Source: Nibribacter ruber (GTDB taxonomy: Bacteria; Bacteroidota; Bacteroidia; Cytophagales; Hymenobacteraceae). Taken from it: a DNA stretch of 64,000 nucleotides. Both the position numbers and the translations under genes were made by a program. Positions 36,859-46,099 of this stretch are shown one piece after another. Location of the stretch: contig NZ_CP047897.1 in the NCBI RefSeq assembly GCF_009913235.1, forward strand, positions 62,001 to 126,000. Reading direction: 5' to 3'. The notes under the pieces are model-generated. The model was not told the DNA's origin, did no database searches, and saw only the letters and a list, made by a program, of their open reading frames with translations. Every line of letters starts with the position of its first letter. Position 1 is the stretch's first letter.

Positions 36859-38010
36859 ATGCAATCTTTACTTCAACAGCGCCTGGCGTTGAGCGTCTTT
36901 TTCTTTTTGTCTGGGTTCAATTTTGCGTCCTGGACTTCACGCATTCCTACCATCAAAGCCAACCTGCACTTGAATGAGGCCGAGCTGGGGACCATTCTGC
37001 TGGCCATGCCCGTGAGTTCCTTGATTGGCTTGCCTTTGTCGGGGTGGTTGGTCTCTAAGTTTGAAACCAGGATTCCGCTCACGGTGGGCTTTCTGCTCAA
37101 CTCCCTCTGCATCTCGTTTATTGGTTTGGCGCATACACCCATTGCGCTCATCATGGCCTTGTTCCTGTTCTCGTTGAGCATGCGGGTGTATAACATTTCC
37201 ATCAACACGCAGGCTTTGTCTTTGCAGAAGCAATCTGACCAGAAGTTCATAGGTTCTTTTCATGGGCTGTGGAGCACCGGCGGCATTGCGGGCATTGCGT
37301 TTACTACCTTATTGGTAAAGCTGGAAGTGCCCATGGTGCCGCATTTGGTCATGGTGTCTGTGGTGGCCCTGGCAGCTACCCTCTACTTTTCCAGAAACCT
37401 GCTGCGCAACGACGTGGCCCCTTCTGGTGAGAAGAAAGGCCTGAGAAAACCCGATGCTTATTTGATGTACCTGGGCCTGCTGGTGTTCTTTGCGGCAGTG
37501 TGTGAGGGCGGCATGTTTGACTGGAGCGGCATTTACTTTCAGCAGGTGGTGAAGGAAGAAGTATTCACGGCCGGGTACCTCATTTTCATGACCTGCATGG
37601 CCGCCTCCAGGTTTATGTCTGATAAAATCATTGACCGGCTGGGCATGGCCAATACCTACCTCATGAGCGGGCTCTTCATCTTTTGTGGCATTGCCCTGGC
37701 CGTGCTTTTTCCCAGCTACTGGCCGGCCATGATCGGGTTTTCCATGGTAGGGTTCGGGACGGCCGCGGTCATTCCCATGACCTATACCTTGGCCGGGGCC
37801 TCCAAAACGTATTCGGCGGGCATCGCCATTTCGTTTATCGTCACCTTTGGGATAGTGGGGATGTTGTTGGGGCCGCCCATGATTGGGTATCTGGCCCACG
37901 CCTTCAGCCTCAAGGCCTCGTTTGCCGCCTTCGCCGTTTCTGGCCTGATGCTGCTGCCTATTTCCAGGTTGTTTTTTCAGCTACAGCGAAAAGCAGCTCC
38001 GCAACCTTAA
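36859..38010 (+). CDS. MFS transporter (YbjJ-like)
   Basis: 383 aa with about twelve hydrophobic helices. LSVFFFLSGFNFASWTSRIP is the first helix and conserved loop 1, then LLAMPVSSLIGLPLSGWLVSK. The segment SDQKFIGSFHGLWSTGGIAG resembles the E. coli YbjJ and fucose-permease-type MFS subfamily. It probably exports or imports a small neutral solute; none can be named. The ATG at 36859 gives a protein starting near the first helix. It ends just before a palindrome copy. Confidence 0.88.
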   Translation: MQSLLQQRLALSVFFFLSGFNFASWTSRIPTIKANLHLNEAELGTILLAMPVSSLIGLPLSGWLVSKFETRIPLTVGFLLNSLCISFIGLAHTPIALIMALFLFSLSMRVYNISINTQALSLQKQSDQKFIGSFHGLWSTGGIAGIAFTTLLVKLEVPMVPHLVMVSVVALAATLYFSRNLLRNDVAPSGEKKGLRKPDAYLMYLGLLVFFAAVCEGGMFDWSGIYFQQVVKEEVFTAGYLIFMTCMAASRFMSDKIIDRLGMANTYLMSGLFIFCGIALAVLFPSYWPAMIGFSMVGFGTAAVIPMTYTLAGASKTYSAGIAISFIVTFGIVGMLLGPPMIGYLAHAFSLKASFAAFAVSGLMLLPISRLFFQLQRKAAPQP

Positions 38011-38012
38011 CT

Positions 38013-38050
38013 CGTTATTAGGCTGTTTCCCAGAAAATAGGCCAAAAACG
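38013..38050. repeat. Dispersed palindrome, copy 17 (diverged)
   Basis: CGTTATTAGGCTGTTTCC with right arm AAATAGGCCAAAAACG. It lies between convergent genes. Confidence 0.8.
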
Positions 38051-38194
38051 GATAACATGCTTTTCCCAGAAATCATAGCGTAGGTGCACGGATTAATTGT
38101 GACCATACAAGAGAAGCACCTCCATAAAAAGTAATCGTCCGTCCTCCCGAGCAAACAAGGGAGCTCCTGCCGGGTCAAAGTACGCATAACGTAA

Positions 38195-38237
38195 AGCCAG
38201 CAGGCGGATCTTACAAAAAAAGACTCGCCTGCTGGCT
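38195..38237. terminator. Perfect 12-bp stem, possible terminator
   Basis: AGCCAGCAGGCG (38195-38206) pairs with CGCCTGCTGGCT (38226-38237) 23 bp after the 38260 lipoprotein stop. It has no T tail on the minus strand. Confidence 0.6.
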
Positions 38238-38259
38238 GTAAAGAAGAGGGGGAAGGATG

Positions 38260-38955
38260 TTATTTCTGGCCGAGGACTACAAATTCCTGCACCAGCAGAG
38301 TGTCTGTGGCCTTCAACAGAGCTACCCCGGCTGCATTAAACTTGTTTGACACCAGGCTGCTGTTGAGCGAGTAGCTGTTTTGGTCTCCACTTTTTAGAGT
38401 ATGGGCCATTTTATGAAGGTGCAGTTCTTCTCCTTGTAGCGACGCTATGATCTGGGCTTTGGTGGTGTAAGAAGACGTAACTCCTGAACTGGTAGGCAGG
38501 GTAACTTCATTGTACCTGAGCGGTTGGTGCTTCATGATGCCATTGGCAATTTTAACCGAATGTGTTTGACTGGGGGAAAGAATGGTAGACTCCTGTCTGG
38601 ACGTCAATACCAGATCAGCATCTTTCTGCACCACCTCGTACTTCTCGCTTTTAGGAACCGTCTTTATCTCTGCTTCCTGTGCCTGCAGGAACGTCACCTG
38701 CTCTGACCAGGATGATACGTCTATGGTGCTGTTTTCTAAGGAATAATATTCAATGTTCACTCTTCTGGCAAATGCCTTGATGGCTGCCTGGTCTATTACC
38801 TCGCCAGCGGCTGTGAACATGCGTACGGGCGTTGAATTGTACTGTTTGGTCATGGTGAAGGTAGCCGGGTAATCGAGGCCCAGGGCGTCTTCGTCTTTAT
38901 CACCGCAGGCAGTGAGAGTGGCCAGTGACAAAAGCAGGAGTGAGATTTTTTTCAT
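38260..38955 (-). CDS. Predicted lipoprotein of unknown function
   Basis: 231 aa with a lipoprotein signal peptide MKKISLLLLSLATLTAC (lipobox LTAC, Cys 17) followed by an acidic spacer (GDKDEDALG). The rest is a soluble beta-rich domain with no recognised motif. It should be anchored to the inner or outer membrane. It is a stand-alone gene. Confidence 0.8.
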   Translation of the reverse strand: MKKISLLLLSLATLTACGDKDEDALGLDYPATFTMTKQYNSTPVRMFTAAGEVIDQAAIKAFARRVNIEYYSLENSTIDVSSWSEQVTFLQAQEAEIKTVPKSEKYEVVQKDADLVLTSRQESTILSPSQTHSVKIANGIMKHQPLRYNEVTLPTSSGVTSSYTTKAQIIASLQGEELHLHKMAHTLKSGDQNSYSLNSSLVSNKFNAAGVALLKATDTLLVQEFVVLGQK

Positions 38956-39125
38956 GATAGAATAGGGAATAGATTGGATGAAGATAATAATAGTTTCTAA
39001 CCACGGAAAACCCTTTCACCCAGCCCTACCATACTTTCTCCTTTCTTTTGCCGTTTTTTAAACTGAGGCGCTTATTTTTACCCATTGGTGCCCAGCGCCG
39101 TATTCTTTCATTCAACCAAACCAAC

Positions 39126-41339
39126 ATGAATACATCTTTCATCTCCATGGCCAAGAAGCCGGGCTTTTTGCTCTTGCTGGCAGTGGTGGGCTGTACGTCT
39201 ACCCAGCCGCCACAGACGGCTACCACACAAACCGGCGCGGCCCCAACTACTATAGAAACCTTGAAACCTACCTTAGACAACCCGCTGCTCAAAGAATGGA
39301 CCGGCCCTTATGGCGGCGTTCCGGCCTTTGACAAAATGAACCTGAGTGACATTCAGCCGGCCTTGGAAAAAGGCATGGCCCTGCACCTGGCAGACATTGA
39401 CGCCATTACCAGCAACACCGCGGCGCCTACCTTTGAGAACACCATTGTGCCCTATGAGAAGGCCGGTGAAGCCCTAGGCCGCGCCATGATCTACTACGGC
39501 ATTTGGGGCAGTAATCTCTCCTCGCCGGAGTTTAGAAAGATTCAAGCCGAGATGGCGCCCAAGATCTCTGATTTCCGGTCAAAGATATCGCAAAACGCCA
39601 AACTGTTTGAGCGCATTAAGGAGGTGTATGACCAATCACAGAAAACGGCACTGTCCCCAGATCAGCAGCGCACGGTACAGCTCATCTATGAAGAGTTTGC
39701 CATGGAAGGCGCGGGGTTGGACAAGGCTTCTAAAGAGCGCTATGCGGCCATCAACAAAGAACTGTCTAGCCTGTACACCTCGTTTGCCAACAATACCCTA
39801 GCCGATGAGGAGAAGTACATCACGTACATCACCAAAGACCAGCTGAGCGGCTTGCCCGAGTCGTTTGTGAAAGCGGCCGCTAAAGCGGCGGCTGACAACG
39901 GCAAGCCGGGCCAGTACGCCATCACCAACACGCGGTCCAGCATGGACCAGTTCCTGACCTACTCAGACAACCGGGCGCTGCGTGAGAAAGTCTGGAACAC
40001 GTATTATTCCCGCGGAGACAACGGTGATGCCAATGATAACAACCAGAACATCACCAAAATTCTGCAACTGCGCGATGAGCGCGTGAAATTGCTGGGATAC
40101 GACACCTACGCTGACTGGCGCCTGCAGAACCGCATGGCCAAGAACCCCACCAACGCCATGAACCTTATGGAGTCTGTGTGGCCGGCCGCTTTGGCCCGCG
40201 TGAAGGAAGAGGTGAAGGACATGCAAACCGTAGCCAATGCCAGCGGTGCTAAAATCACCATCGCGCCCTGGGACTACCGCTACTACGCAGAGAAAGTACG
40301 CAAGAAAAAATATGACCTGGACTCAGACGAGGTAAAGCAATACCTGCAACTGGAGAACTTAACCCAGGCCATTTTCTACACCGCCGGCGAGCTGTTTAAC
40401 TTCTCGTTCAAGCCAGTGCCAGCTGGTTCTGTGCCCGTGTACCATGAAGACGTGAAAGTCTGGGAAGTAACGGACAAGACTACCGGTGCACACATTGGCC
40501 TTTGGTACTTAGATCCGTTCGCGCGGCAAGGCAAGCGCTCCGGGGCCTGGGCCTCGCCGTACCGAAGCTACACTACTTTTAATGGCAAGAAAACCGTGTT
40601 GGCGTCCAACAACTCCAACTTCGTGAAGCCCGCGCCCGGTGATCCCGTGTTGGTATCCTGGGATGATGCCACCACCTTCTTCCATGAGTTCGGCCACGCC
40701 TTGCACTTCCTGGCATCTAACGTAAAATATCCAACCTTGAACGGCGGCGTGCGCGATTATACTGAGTTCCAGAGCCAGTTGCTGGAGCGCTGGTTGTCTA
40801 CGGACAAGGTGATCAACCAGTTCTTGAAGCACCATAAAACGGGTCAGCCTATGCCGGCGTCTCTGGTGGCCAAAATCAAGAAGGCGTCTACGTTCAATCA
40901 AGGATTTGGCACCACGGAGTTCCTGGCCTCAGCGTTGATGGACTTGAAATACCACACCGTGAAAGACCCTACCGGCCTGGACCCTGACAAATTTGAGAAA
41001 GAGACGTTGGCTGCCTTGAACATGCCCAAAGAGATTGTGATGCGTCACCGCTCGCCACATTTTACACACGTTTTCTCAGGTGAGGGCTACGCCGCCGGTT
41101 ACTATGGCTACCTGTGGGCAGACGTGCTCACCTCAGACGCCGCCGAAGCCTTTGAAGAAGCCCCCGGCGGGTTCTATGACAAAGACGTGGCCGCCCGTTT
41201 GGTGAAATACCTGTTCGCGCCGCGCAACTCCATGGACCCGGCAGAAGCCTACCGTTTGTTCAGAGGCCGTGATGCCAAGATTGACGCGTTGATGCGTGAC
41301 AGAGGTTTCCCGGTGCCTAAGTCTACTGGTAAAAAGTAA
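39126..41339 (+). CDS. dcp: M3-family peptidyl-dipeptidase, lipoprotein
   Basis: About 737 aa from the ATG at 39126 (or the ATG at 39147); the frame extends to 39048. The N-terminus KKPGFLLLLAVVGCTSTQPP is a lipoprotein signal with lipobox VVGC, so the enzyme is probably membrane anchored. The zinc motif FHEFGHALHF (HExxH) lies near residue 518. FSGEGYAAGYYGYLWADVLTSDAAEAF is the C-terminal catalytic block (key residues His and Tyr). These features fit Dcp/oligopeptidase A type peptidases, which remove dipeptides from the C-terminus or cut oligopeptides. A terminator lies at 41391. Confidence 0.93.
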   Translation: MNTSFISMAKKPGFLLLLAVVGCTSTQPPQTATTQTGAAPTTIETLKPTLDNPLLKEWTGPYGGVPAFDKMNLSDIQPALEKGMALHLADIDAITSNTAAPTFENTIVPYEKAGEALGRAMIYYGIWGSNLSSPEFRKIQAEMAPKISDFRSKISQNAKLFERIKEVYDQSQKTALSPDQQRTVQLIYEEFAMEGAGLDKASKERYAAINKELSSLYTSFANNTLADEEKYITYITKDQLSGLPESFVKAAAKAAADNGKPGQYAITNTRSSMDQFLTYSDNRALREKVWNTYYSRGDNGDANDNNQNITKILQLRDERVKLLGYDTYADWRLQNRMAKNPTNAMNLMESVWPAALARVKEEVKDMQTVANASGAKITIAPWDYRYYAEKVRKKKYDLDSDEVKQYLQLENLTQAIFYTAGELFNFSFKPVPAGSVPVYHEDVKVWEVTDKTTGAHIGLWYLDPFARQGKRSGAWASPYRSYTTFNGKKTVLASNNSNFVKPAPGDPVLVSWDDATTFFHEFGHALHFLASNVKYPTLNGGVRDYTEFQSQLLERWLSTDKVINQFLKHHKTGQPMPASLVAKIKKASTFNQGFGTTEFLASALMDLKYHTVKDPTGLDPDKFEKETLAALNMPKEIVMRHRSPHFTHVFSGEGYAAGYYGYLWADVLTSDAAEAFEEAPGGFYDKDVAARLVKYLFAPRNSMDPAEAYRLFRGRDAKIDALMRDRGFPVPKSTGKK

Positions 41340-41344
41340 ACTAT

Positions 41345-41382
41345 CGTTTTTGGCTTAATTCTCAGAAAATAGCCTAAAAACG
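41345..41382. repeat. Dispersed palindrome, copy 18
   Basis: CGTTTTTGGCTTAATTC with right arm AGCCTAAAAACG, between the dcp stop and its terminator. Confidence 0.85.
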
Positions 41383-41390
41383 AATAATGG

Positions 41391-41426
41391 AAGGCCTCAT
41401 GGGTAGTTTACCTGTGAGGCCTTTTT
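41391..41426 (+). terminator. Terminator of dcp
   Basis: AAGGCCTCA (41391-41399) pairs with TGAGGCCTT (41414-41422) with an inner GGTA/TACC stem, followed by TTT. Confidence 0.8.
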
Positions 41427-41458
41427 GTTTCGTAATGTTAAAACCGTTGCTCACCGCA

Positions 41459-41491
41459 GATTCCCCCTTTGAAGGGGGCGAAGGGGGATGT
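41459..41491 (+). repeat. C-rich repeat, copy B (block 1 only)
   Basis: A CCCCCTTTGAAGGGGG-type block. It is the same motif as at 21510 and 41601 but without the second block. Confidence 0.7.
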
Positions 41492-41600
41492 TTACATCAG
41501 CTAACTCTATTCCATCCTCATCTGTGTTCCCTCATCAACAATAATCGCCGTTGTTGCGTGTTGATTGGGCCAACAACTCCGATTGCCCGTCAAGCTGCTT

Positions 41601-41692
41601 CGTCCCCCTTCGAAGGGGGTAGGGGGATGACTGCTTTATCTAACAAATCGCATCTAGTCTTTGCCCCGCCCGCCGTTGTTGGTGTTCTCACC
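41601..41692 (+). repeat. Composite C-rich repeat, copy C
   Basis: Block 1 (CCCCCTTCGAAGGGGG, 41603-41618, continuing to 41630) and block 2 (CCGTTGTTGGTGTTCTCACC, 41673-41692) are spaced about as at 21441-21544, in reversed genome orientation. Confidence 0.75.
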
Positions 41693-42064
41693 AACGACCC
41701 ATACTGCCTCTGCCTCCCAATACCTTACTACCAACTTCTCTTTTCTGACTTTCTGCCGAGGTTTGTCACTTTTCTCCTTGATGAGAAAAGTAACCAAAAG
41801 AATCAAGAACCCCCGAACTCGCTGCCGCTCAGACAGGCGGTGGTTCAACCTTCTGCACCTGGCTGACGCTGACTGCTCTTGGCTGGCTTAGGCTTCTGCC
41901 AGTTAAAAAGCCACTACTTGCTCCCTTCCCATGCTCCGGGCGCACAGCCAAGGCTGCCCTGCGCAAGGTCGGTCAGCAGACGGACTGCTGTTGGAGGCGC
42001 TGTAATGCCTGCATCGCCCTGCGGGCGGTAGAAAAAGAATGACTCAGGACTCTGGACTCTCCCA

Positions 42065-42142
42065 GACCTCGTAGTGTGCGCAGCTCCTACGAGTGTCTTC
42101 TTGCGTTTTTGACCTGTTTCACAGAAATCAGGCTAAAAACGC
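42065..42142. repeat. Composite repeat: 34-nt module plus dispersed palindrome copy 19
   Basis: The module 42065-42098 (CTCGTAG pairs with CTACGAG at 42068-42074 and 42087-42093) precedes a palindrome at 42103-42142 (GCGTTTTTGACCTGTTTC...). The module and its spacing match the copy at 8227-8303. Confidence 0.8.
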
Positions 42143-42232
42143 TTGTCCCTCTCTTTAAGTAATTTCAATGATTAAATAGAAATACCTTTCTTTCGTACAT
42201 CTTTCCAGACCCATACCCGTTCAACAAGCCCT

Positions 42233-43165
42233 ATGGCCTTATTCGTATTCATTGTAGTAGTAGCAATCGTAGTCATTCTGTTTTACCGCTGGGCCACCCA
42301 GAAAACCAGAAACCGCCGCATGGTTATGGCACAGGAGTTTCCGGTGGAATGGCGCAAGGTGCTGCTGGACCGCGTGGGCTTTTATCATACCCTGAGCAAA
42401 GAGGAAGACAAGCATCGGTTTGAGAAAATGATTCAGCTGTTTCTTTCTGAAAAGCGCATTACGGGCATTGAGGTAGAGGTAGATGATACGCTGCGCGTGC
42501 TGGTGGCGGCCAGTGCCATTATTCCCATCTTCCGGTTCGACGATTGGGAGTACCGCAACCTGGGCGAGGTGATCGTTTTTCCGGGGAGCATTGAACGCTA
42601 TAAAAGTGCAGACTCAGAAGCCGTTTCTGAAGTGCTGGGCCGTGTGAACCCGTTTCAGAATGACCATTATGTGACCTTGTCCAAACCGGCTCTGGAGCGC
42701 GGCTTCAATGACATGGCCGATAGGCAGAACGTAGGCATTCATGAGTTTGCGCACATGCTGGACCAAGCCGACGGAGAGATTGACGGCACGCCGCAAGCCT
42801 ACCTTCCCGAAGAACTGGTGAAGCCCTGGCAAGAACTCATGTACCGTAAGATCAAGCAAATCAAGAAAGGCGAATCAGACATCAATCCGTACGGGGCCAC
42901 CAATGAGGCCGAGTTCTTTGCCGTGGCCACGGAGTACTTCTTTGAGAAACCCGGGCAACTGGCAGAAAAGCACCCCAGGCTTTACCAGATGCTCACCCAG
43001 ATATTCCAGCAGAATCCTAAGCGGCGTTTCGGGTTGAATTTTAGAGAGCTGTTGAACCCGTACGGCAAGCGCCTGGGGCGTAATGAACCGTGCCCTTGCG
43101 GAAGCGGCCAGAAGTACAAGCAATGCTGCCTGCTCAAAAAGAATAAACTCACGCTGGCCGTATAA
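42233..43165 (+). CDS. MtfA-like zinc peptidase with C-terminal SEC-C motif
   Basis: 310 aa. A hydrophobic helix at residues 3-18 suggests membrane anchoring. HEFAHMLDQADG (HEFAH 170-174) is the zinc-binding motif of the MtfA/M90 family, with a downstream Glu in NEAEFFAVATEYFFEKP. The C-terminal GRNEPCPCGSGQKYKQCCL is a SEC-C zinc motif, known at the ends of SecA and of various accessory proteins. The fusion suggests the peptidase is recruited to ribosomes or to the Sec machinery. A possible -7 element TACCTTTC lies at 42183. Confidence 0.9.
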   Translation: MALFVFIVVVAIVVILFYRWATQKTRNRRMVMAQEFPVEWRKVLLDRVGFYHTLSKEEDKHRFEKMIQLFLSEKRITGIEVEVDDTLRVLVAASAIIPIFRFDDWEYRNLGEVIVFPGSIERYKSADSEAVSEVLGRVNPFQNDHYVTLSKPALERGFNDMADRQNVGIHEFAHMLDQADGEIDGTPQAYLPEELVKPWQELMYRKIKQIKKGESDINPYGATNEAEFFAVATEYFFEKPGQLAEKHPRLYQMLTQIFQQNPKRRFGLNFRELLNPYGKRLGRNEPCPCGSGQKYKQCCLLKKNKLTLAV

Positions 43166-43347
43166 GCAAAATTTCTATATAGGTCTTTCACTATAACAAG
43201 AAGGTGCTGGCACTAAAGAAAGGACCGCGCCCAAGGCGTCTACTTTTCTTCCCAGAATTACGTAAGGCCGGTGTAGGTACAGGAAAGTAATTTAAAAGCG
43301 CGCCGCATGGCAGTACAAGGCTTCTTTCTTGCTGTACGCCACCACCT

Positions 43348-44904
43348 ATGAAGACACGCCTTACCCTACTGCTCTGCCTGGTGTCTGTGACCTTGTTGCA
43401 GGCCCAGGTGATAGAGAAAGACACCATCCAAGCTGGCCGCGGCTCCCGCGATGCCCAGCTCAAAGACATAAAAGACCGCAAGCAGCGCCTCTTCACAGAT
43501 TCTCTGGGCGGCACAGAACCCACCAATACCGTCTTGCTGGACACCACGCTCTACAACAAGTACGGTGACCTCCTCAACGACGACCCTGACTACAACTGGC
43601 GGCATCCGCTCTGGAAACCCACCGCGCAGGTCATCGGCATCAATCTGGCGTTCATGGGCTACAACCGCTACGTGGCAAAGGCAGATTATGGGTACGTAAG
43701 CCGCGAGACCTGGAAGCGCAACCTAACTACTTTTCCTGAGTGGGACACTGACGAGTTTGGCATCAACTTCATAGGGCACCCGTACCAGGGCACGCTGTAT
43801 TTCAACGCCGCCCGTTCACAGGGGTATAACTACTGGCAGTCGGTTCCGTTTGCCATAGGCGGAAGTTTGAGTTGGGAGTATTTTGGGGAGAATACCTTGC
43901 CGTCTTACAATGACATGATTTACACGCCCATCAACGGGGCCGCCTTGGGCGAGATTCTGTACCGCCTGAGTTCCAATATTCTGGATGATAGAACCACTGG
44001 CCGGGAGCGAGTGATCAGGGAAGTGGCGGCAGGCGTCGTCAATCCCATCAGGGGTTTGAACAGGCTGCTACAGGGCAAAACCACCCAGGTGACCAACAAA
44101 GAAGTCTATGAGAAAGAGCCCGTCAACGTAACCTTGTTTGCGGGCGTGCACAGGATCAATGATCAGCAGGACGATGTCTTTGGGGCGGGCGGTAACAAGG
44201 CCCTATTCAACGTGCAGCTTGACTACGGCAACCCGTTTGAACTGCAGAAGCGCAAGCCTTTTGACTTGTTCAGGATACGGGCAGAGTTGAGCAAAGGCGG
44301 CGGCGACACTACCAGCGGCATCATCAACAACATTACGGGCTACGGCATCTTGTTTGGCAAGAACGGCACGCTGGGCAAGCTGGATGTGCTCACCGGTTTG
44401 TTTCAATATTATGACTACTGGAACACGCGTAATTTTGACTTGGGCGCCCTGGGTTTCGGGGGAGGTTTGTTCACGCGTCTGCCCCTGAGCAAGCAGGTGA
44501 ACCTGTACACCAACGCCCACCTGGGTCTGATTCCCCTGGCCGGGAACAGCACCCGGTTCGCGCCAGATGAAAACGGCCTAAGAGATTACGTCTACACCCT
44601 TGGGGGACATGCCAAGCTGGAAAGCACCTTGAGCCTGGGCAAATACGCCACGGCCGCTTTTGTGTATTATCATTACTGGCTCAAGACCATAGAAGGCCTG
44701 GAGGGTAGCAATTCTATTGGCATTGTGCGGCCAAGGGTGACGGTGCGGCTGTTTAAAAATGTAAGCCTGGGCTACGAGCATTTTGGCTACACCACCAATA
44801 GAAAGCTGGAGAAATACGCCACCCAACGGTCTGTGATCACAGACCAGAAGATTTTCCTGCAGCTGTTCCTGGAAGATCCGCAGCGCCGGGGCCGGTACAA
44901 CTAG
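43348..44904 (+). CDS. DUF3943 outer-membrane protein
   Basis: 518 aa with signal peptide MKTRLTLLLCLVSVTLLQAQ. Blocks NWRHPLWKPTAQVIGINLAF, GHPYQGTLYFNAARSQGYNYW, PINGAALGEILYRLSSNIL and NPIRGLNRLLQGK are the DUF3943 hallmarks as I recall them. The second half is rich in alternating beta strands (aromatic/Gly/Tyr patterns) consistent with an outer-membrane barrel. The function is unknown. It is convergent with the next gene across a 66-nt perfect palindrome. Confidence 0.85.
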   Translation: MKTRLTLLLCLVSVTLLQAQVIEKDTIQAGRGSRDAQLKDIKDRKQRLFTDSLGGTEPTNTVLLDTTLYNKYGDLLNDDPDYNWRHPLWKPTAQVIGINLAFMGYNRYVAKADYGYVSRETWKRNLTTFPEWDTDEFGINFIGHPYQGTLYFNAARSQGYNYWQSVPFAIGGSLSWEYFGENTLPSYNDMIYTPINGAALGEILYRLSSNILDDRTTGRERVIREVAAGVVNPIRGLNRLLQGKTTQVTNKEVYEKEPVNVTLFAGVHRINDQQDDVFGAGGNKALFNVQLDYGNPFELQKRKPFDLFRIRAELSKGGGDTTSGIINNITGYGILFGKNGTLGKLDVLTGLFQYYDYWNTRNFDLGALGFGGGLFTRLPLSKQVNLYTNAHLGLIPLAGNSTRFAPDENGLRDYVYTLGGHAKLESTLSLGKYATAAFVYYHYWLKTIEGLEGSNSIGIVRPRVTVRLFKNVSLGYEHFGYTTNRKLEKYATQRSVITDQKIFLQLFLEDPQRRGRYN

Positions 44905-44920
44905 GACAAGCAGACCTTGC

Positions 44921-44986
44921 AAACACAAAGGAGCCGTTTTTGGGCTGTTTCCTGGAAAACAGCCCAAAAACGGCTCCTTTGTGTTT
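44921..44986. repeat. Dispersed palindrome, copy 20 (30-bp arms, longest copy)
   Basis: Arms run from AAACACAAAGGAGCCG through the core; right end CGGCTCCTTTGTGTTT. The outer 15 bp are unique to this copy yet fully complementary. It lies between convergent genes. Confidence 0.96.
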
Positions 44987-45007
44987 GGTGTAGACGGCTG
45001 TTATGAA

Positions 45008-46099
45008 TTAGATATCTAAGTAATGCACCACTTTCACGTTGGGCATGGTGTTGAAGATTTCTTCCATGCCTTTGCGGTGCGCAGCGCCCACGGCCACTAC
45101 CACCCGTTTGGCGTGTTGGGCCTGTGCTTGTTTGAGCACGTTTTCACAAATGCCCTGGTTGCGCATGTCAAACCAGTACACCATTTCTTTGATGGCCTCA
45201 GTAGGGAAGCCCGGGTAGCCATAGAACTCAGGGCCGCCATAGAAGTTCCAGGCGTTGTTGAGGCGGGCATACAGCGGGTTGTTCATGTACTCGTAGTTCT
45301 TGTACTTCTTGGCATCCAGTTCGGCCACGCCGTTTTTGGAGAAGGTCTCTATCTGTTGCAACGTCTGGGCTTCTGAAGAGGTGGAGTCTGCCTTGGCTTT
45401 GGCTTCCATTTCCTGCATGAGCGTGCCGGCTTTGTTCCAGGCCTTGGTCCACTGGGCATCATATTTCTGGCAGTCCATGGCGTATATTTTGGGGTGCTTT
45501 AGCTCATAGACCAGCGGGAAGAAGATTTTGTGGTATTCAGATTTTTCGCGCAGCATACCCACTTTTTTCAAGGAGTCTAAGGGACCGAACATCTTGGTAA
45601 ACCGGGCTTGGTCTGCGGGGTTGAAGTTGGGCATCTGGTACTGGGTCAGGACGAAGAACTGGTACTCTGCGTTGCCCCGGTCCTGTGACAAGACCAGATC
45701 GCGGGCCAGTTGCATGCGCTTCTGGTGAGCCTTTTCATTTTGTTGCAGGGCCAGGTAGCCTTTGGTGATTTGCTTGTCTACATTCTTGGAAGCTGTACCG
45801 TTCAGGCCCTCAAAATAGGCCAGGCGCTTTAAGGAGTTGGCCGTTCCCCAGTAGTTTTGTTTCTGGGCTTCGCGTTCATCCTGGGGGCTGAGGGTCTCTC
45901 CAAACACCATGTCTGGGCGGAAATTCTTGAGCTTGTCAATGATGGGCCGGTATTTATCTGGGGTACCTGTATTGGAGTGCGACGAGGCCACTACCAGAAT
46001 CTCAATGGAATCCTGGGCCTTGACTAAGGGAGAAGCCAGTACCAAAAGACTCAAACTGAAGGCAGCCTTTACAAAAGAGCGATGAAAAACGAAGGGCAT
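45008..46099 (-). CDS. DUF5694 secreted protein
   Basis: 363 aa with a signal peptide (about residues 1-28, ending SPLVKAQ). VVASSHSNTGTPDKYRPIID and FGETLSPQDEREAQKQNYW fit the DUF5694 domain as I recall it. The C-terminal RVVVAVGAAHRKGMEEIF is a GxxH type segment seen in TraB/erythromycin-esterase-like folds, suggesting a hydrolase or metal-binding activity. It is a stand-alone periplasmic protein. Confidence 0.82.
   Translation of the reverse strand: MPFVFHRSFVKAAFSLSLLVLASPLVKAQDSIEILVVASSHSNTGTPDKYRPIIDKLKNFRPDMVFGETLSPQDEREAQKQNYWGTANSLKRLAYFEGLNGTASKNVDKQITKGYLALQQNEKAHQKRMQLARDLVLSQDRGNAEYQFFVLTQYQMPNFNPADQARFTKMFGPLDSLKKVGMLREKSEYHKIFFPLVYELKHPKIYAMDCQKYDAQWTKAWNKAGTLMQEMEAKAKADSTSSEAQTLQQIETFSKNGVAELDAKKYKNYEYMNNPLYARLNNAWNFYGGPEFYGYPGFPTEAIKEMVYWFDMRNQGICENVLKQAQAQHAKRVVVAVGAAHRKGMEEIFNTMPNVKVVHYLDI

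Larger units (their letters stand above)
41427..42232. other. Gene-free region rich in repeats
   Basis: About 800 bp without a convincing gene, although open frames exist. It carries C-rich repeats (41459-41491, 41601-41692), the module at 42065-42098 and palindrome copy 19. TACCTTTC at 42183-42190 may be a -7 element for the 42233 gene. Confidence 0.65.

Noticed and set aside
41387-41866. Open frames in the 41.4-42.2 kb gap
   Set aside because: They run through repeat blocks and the dcp terminator; the translated sequence has no features.
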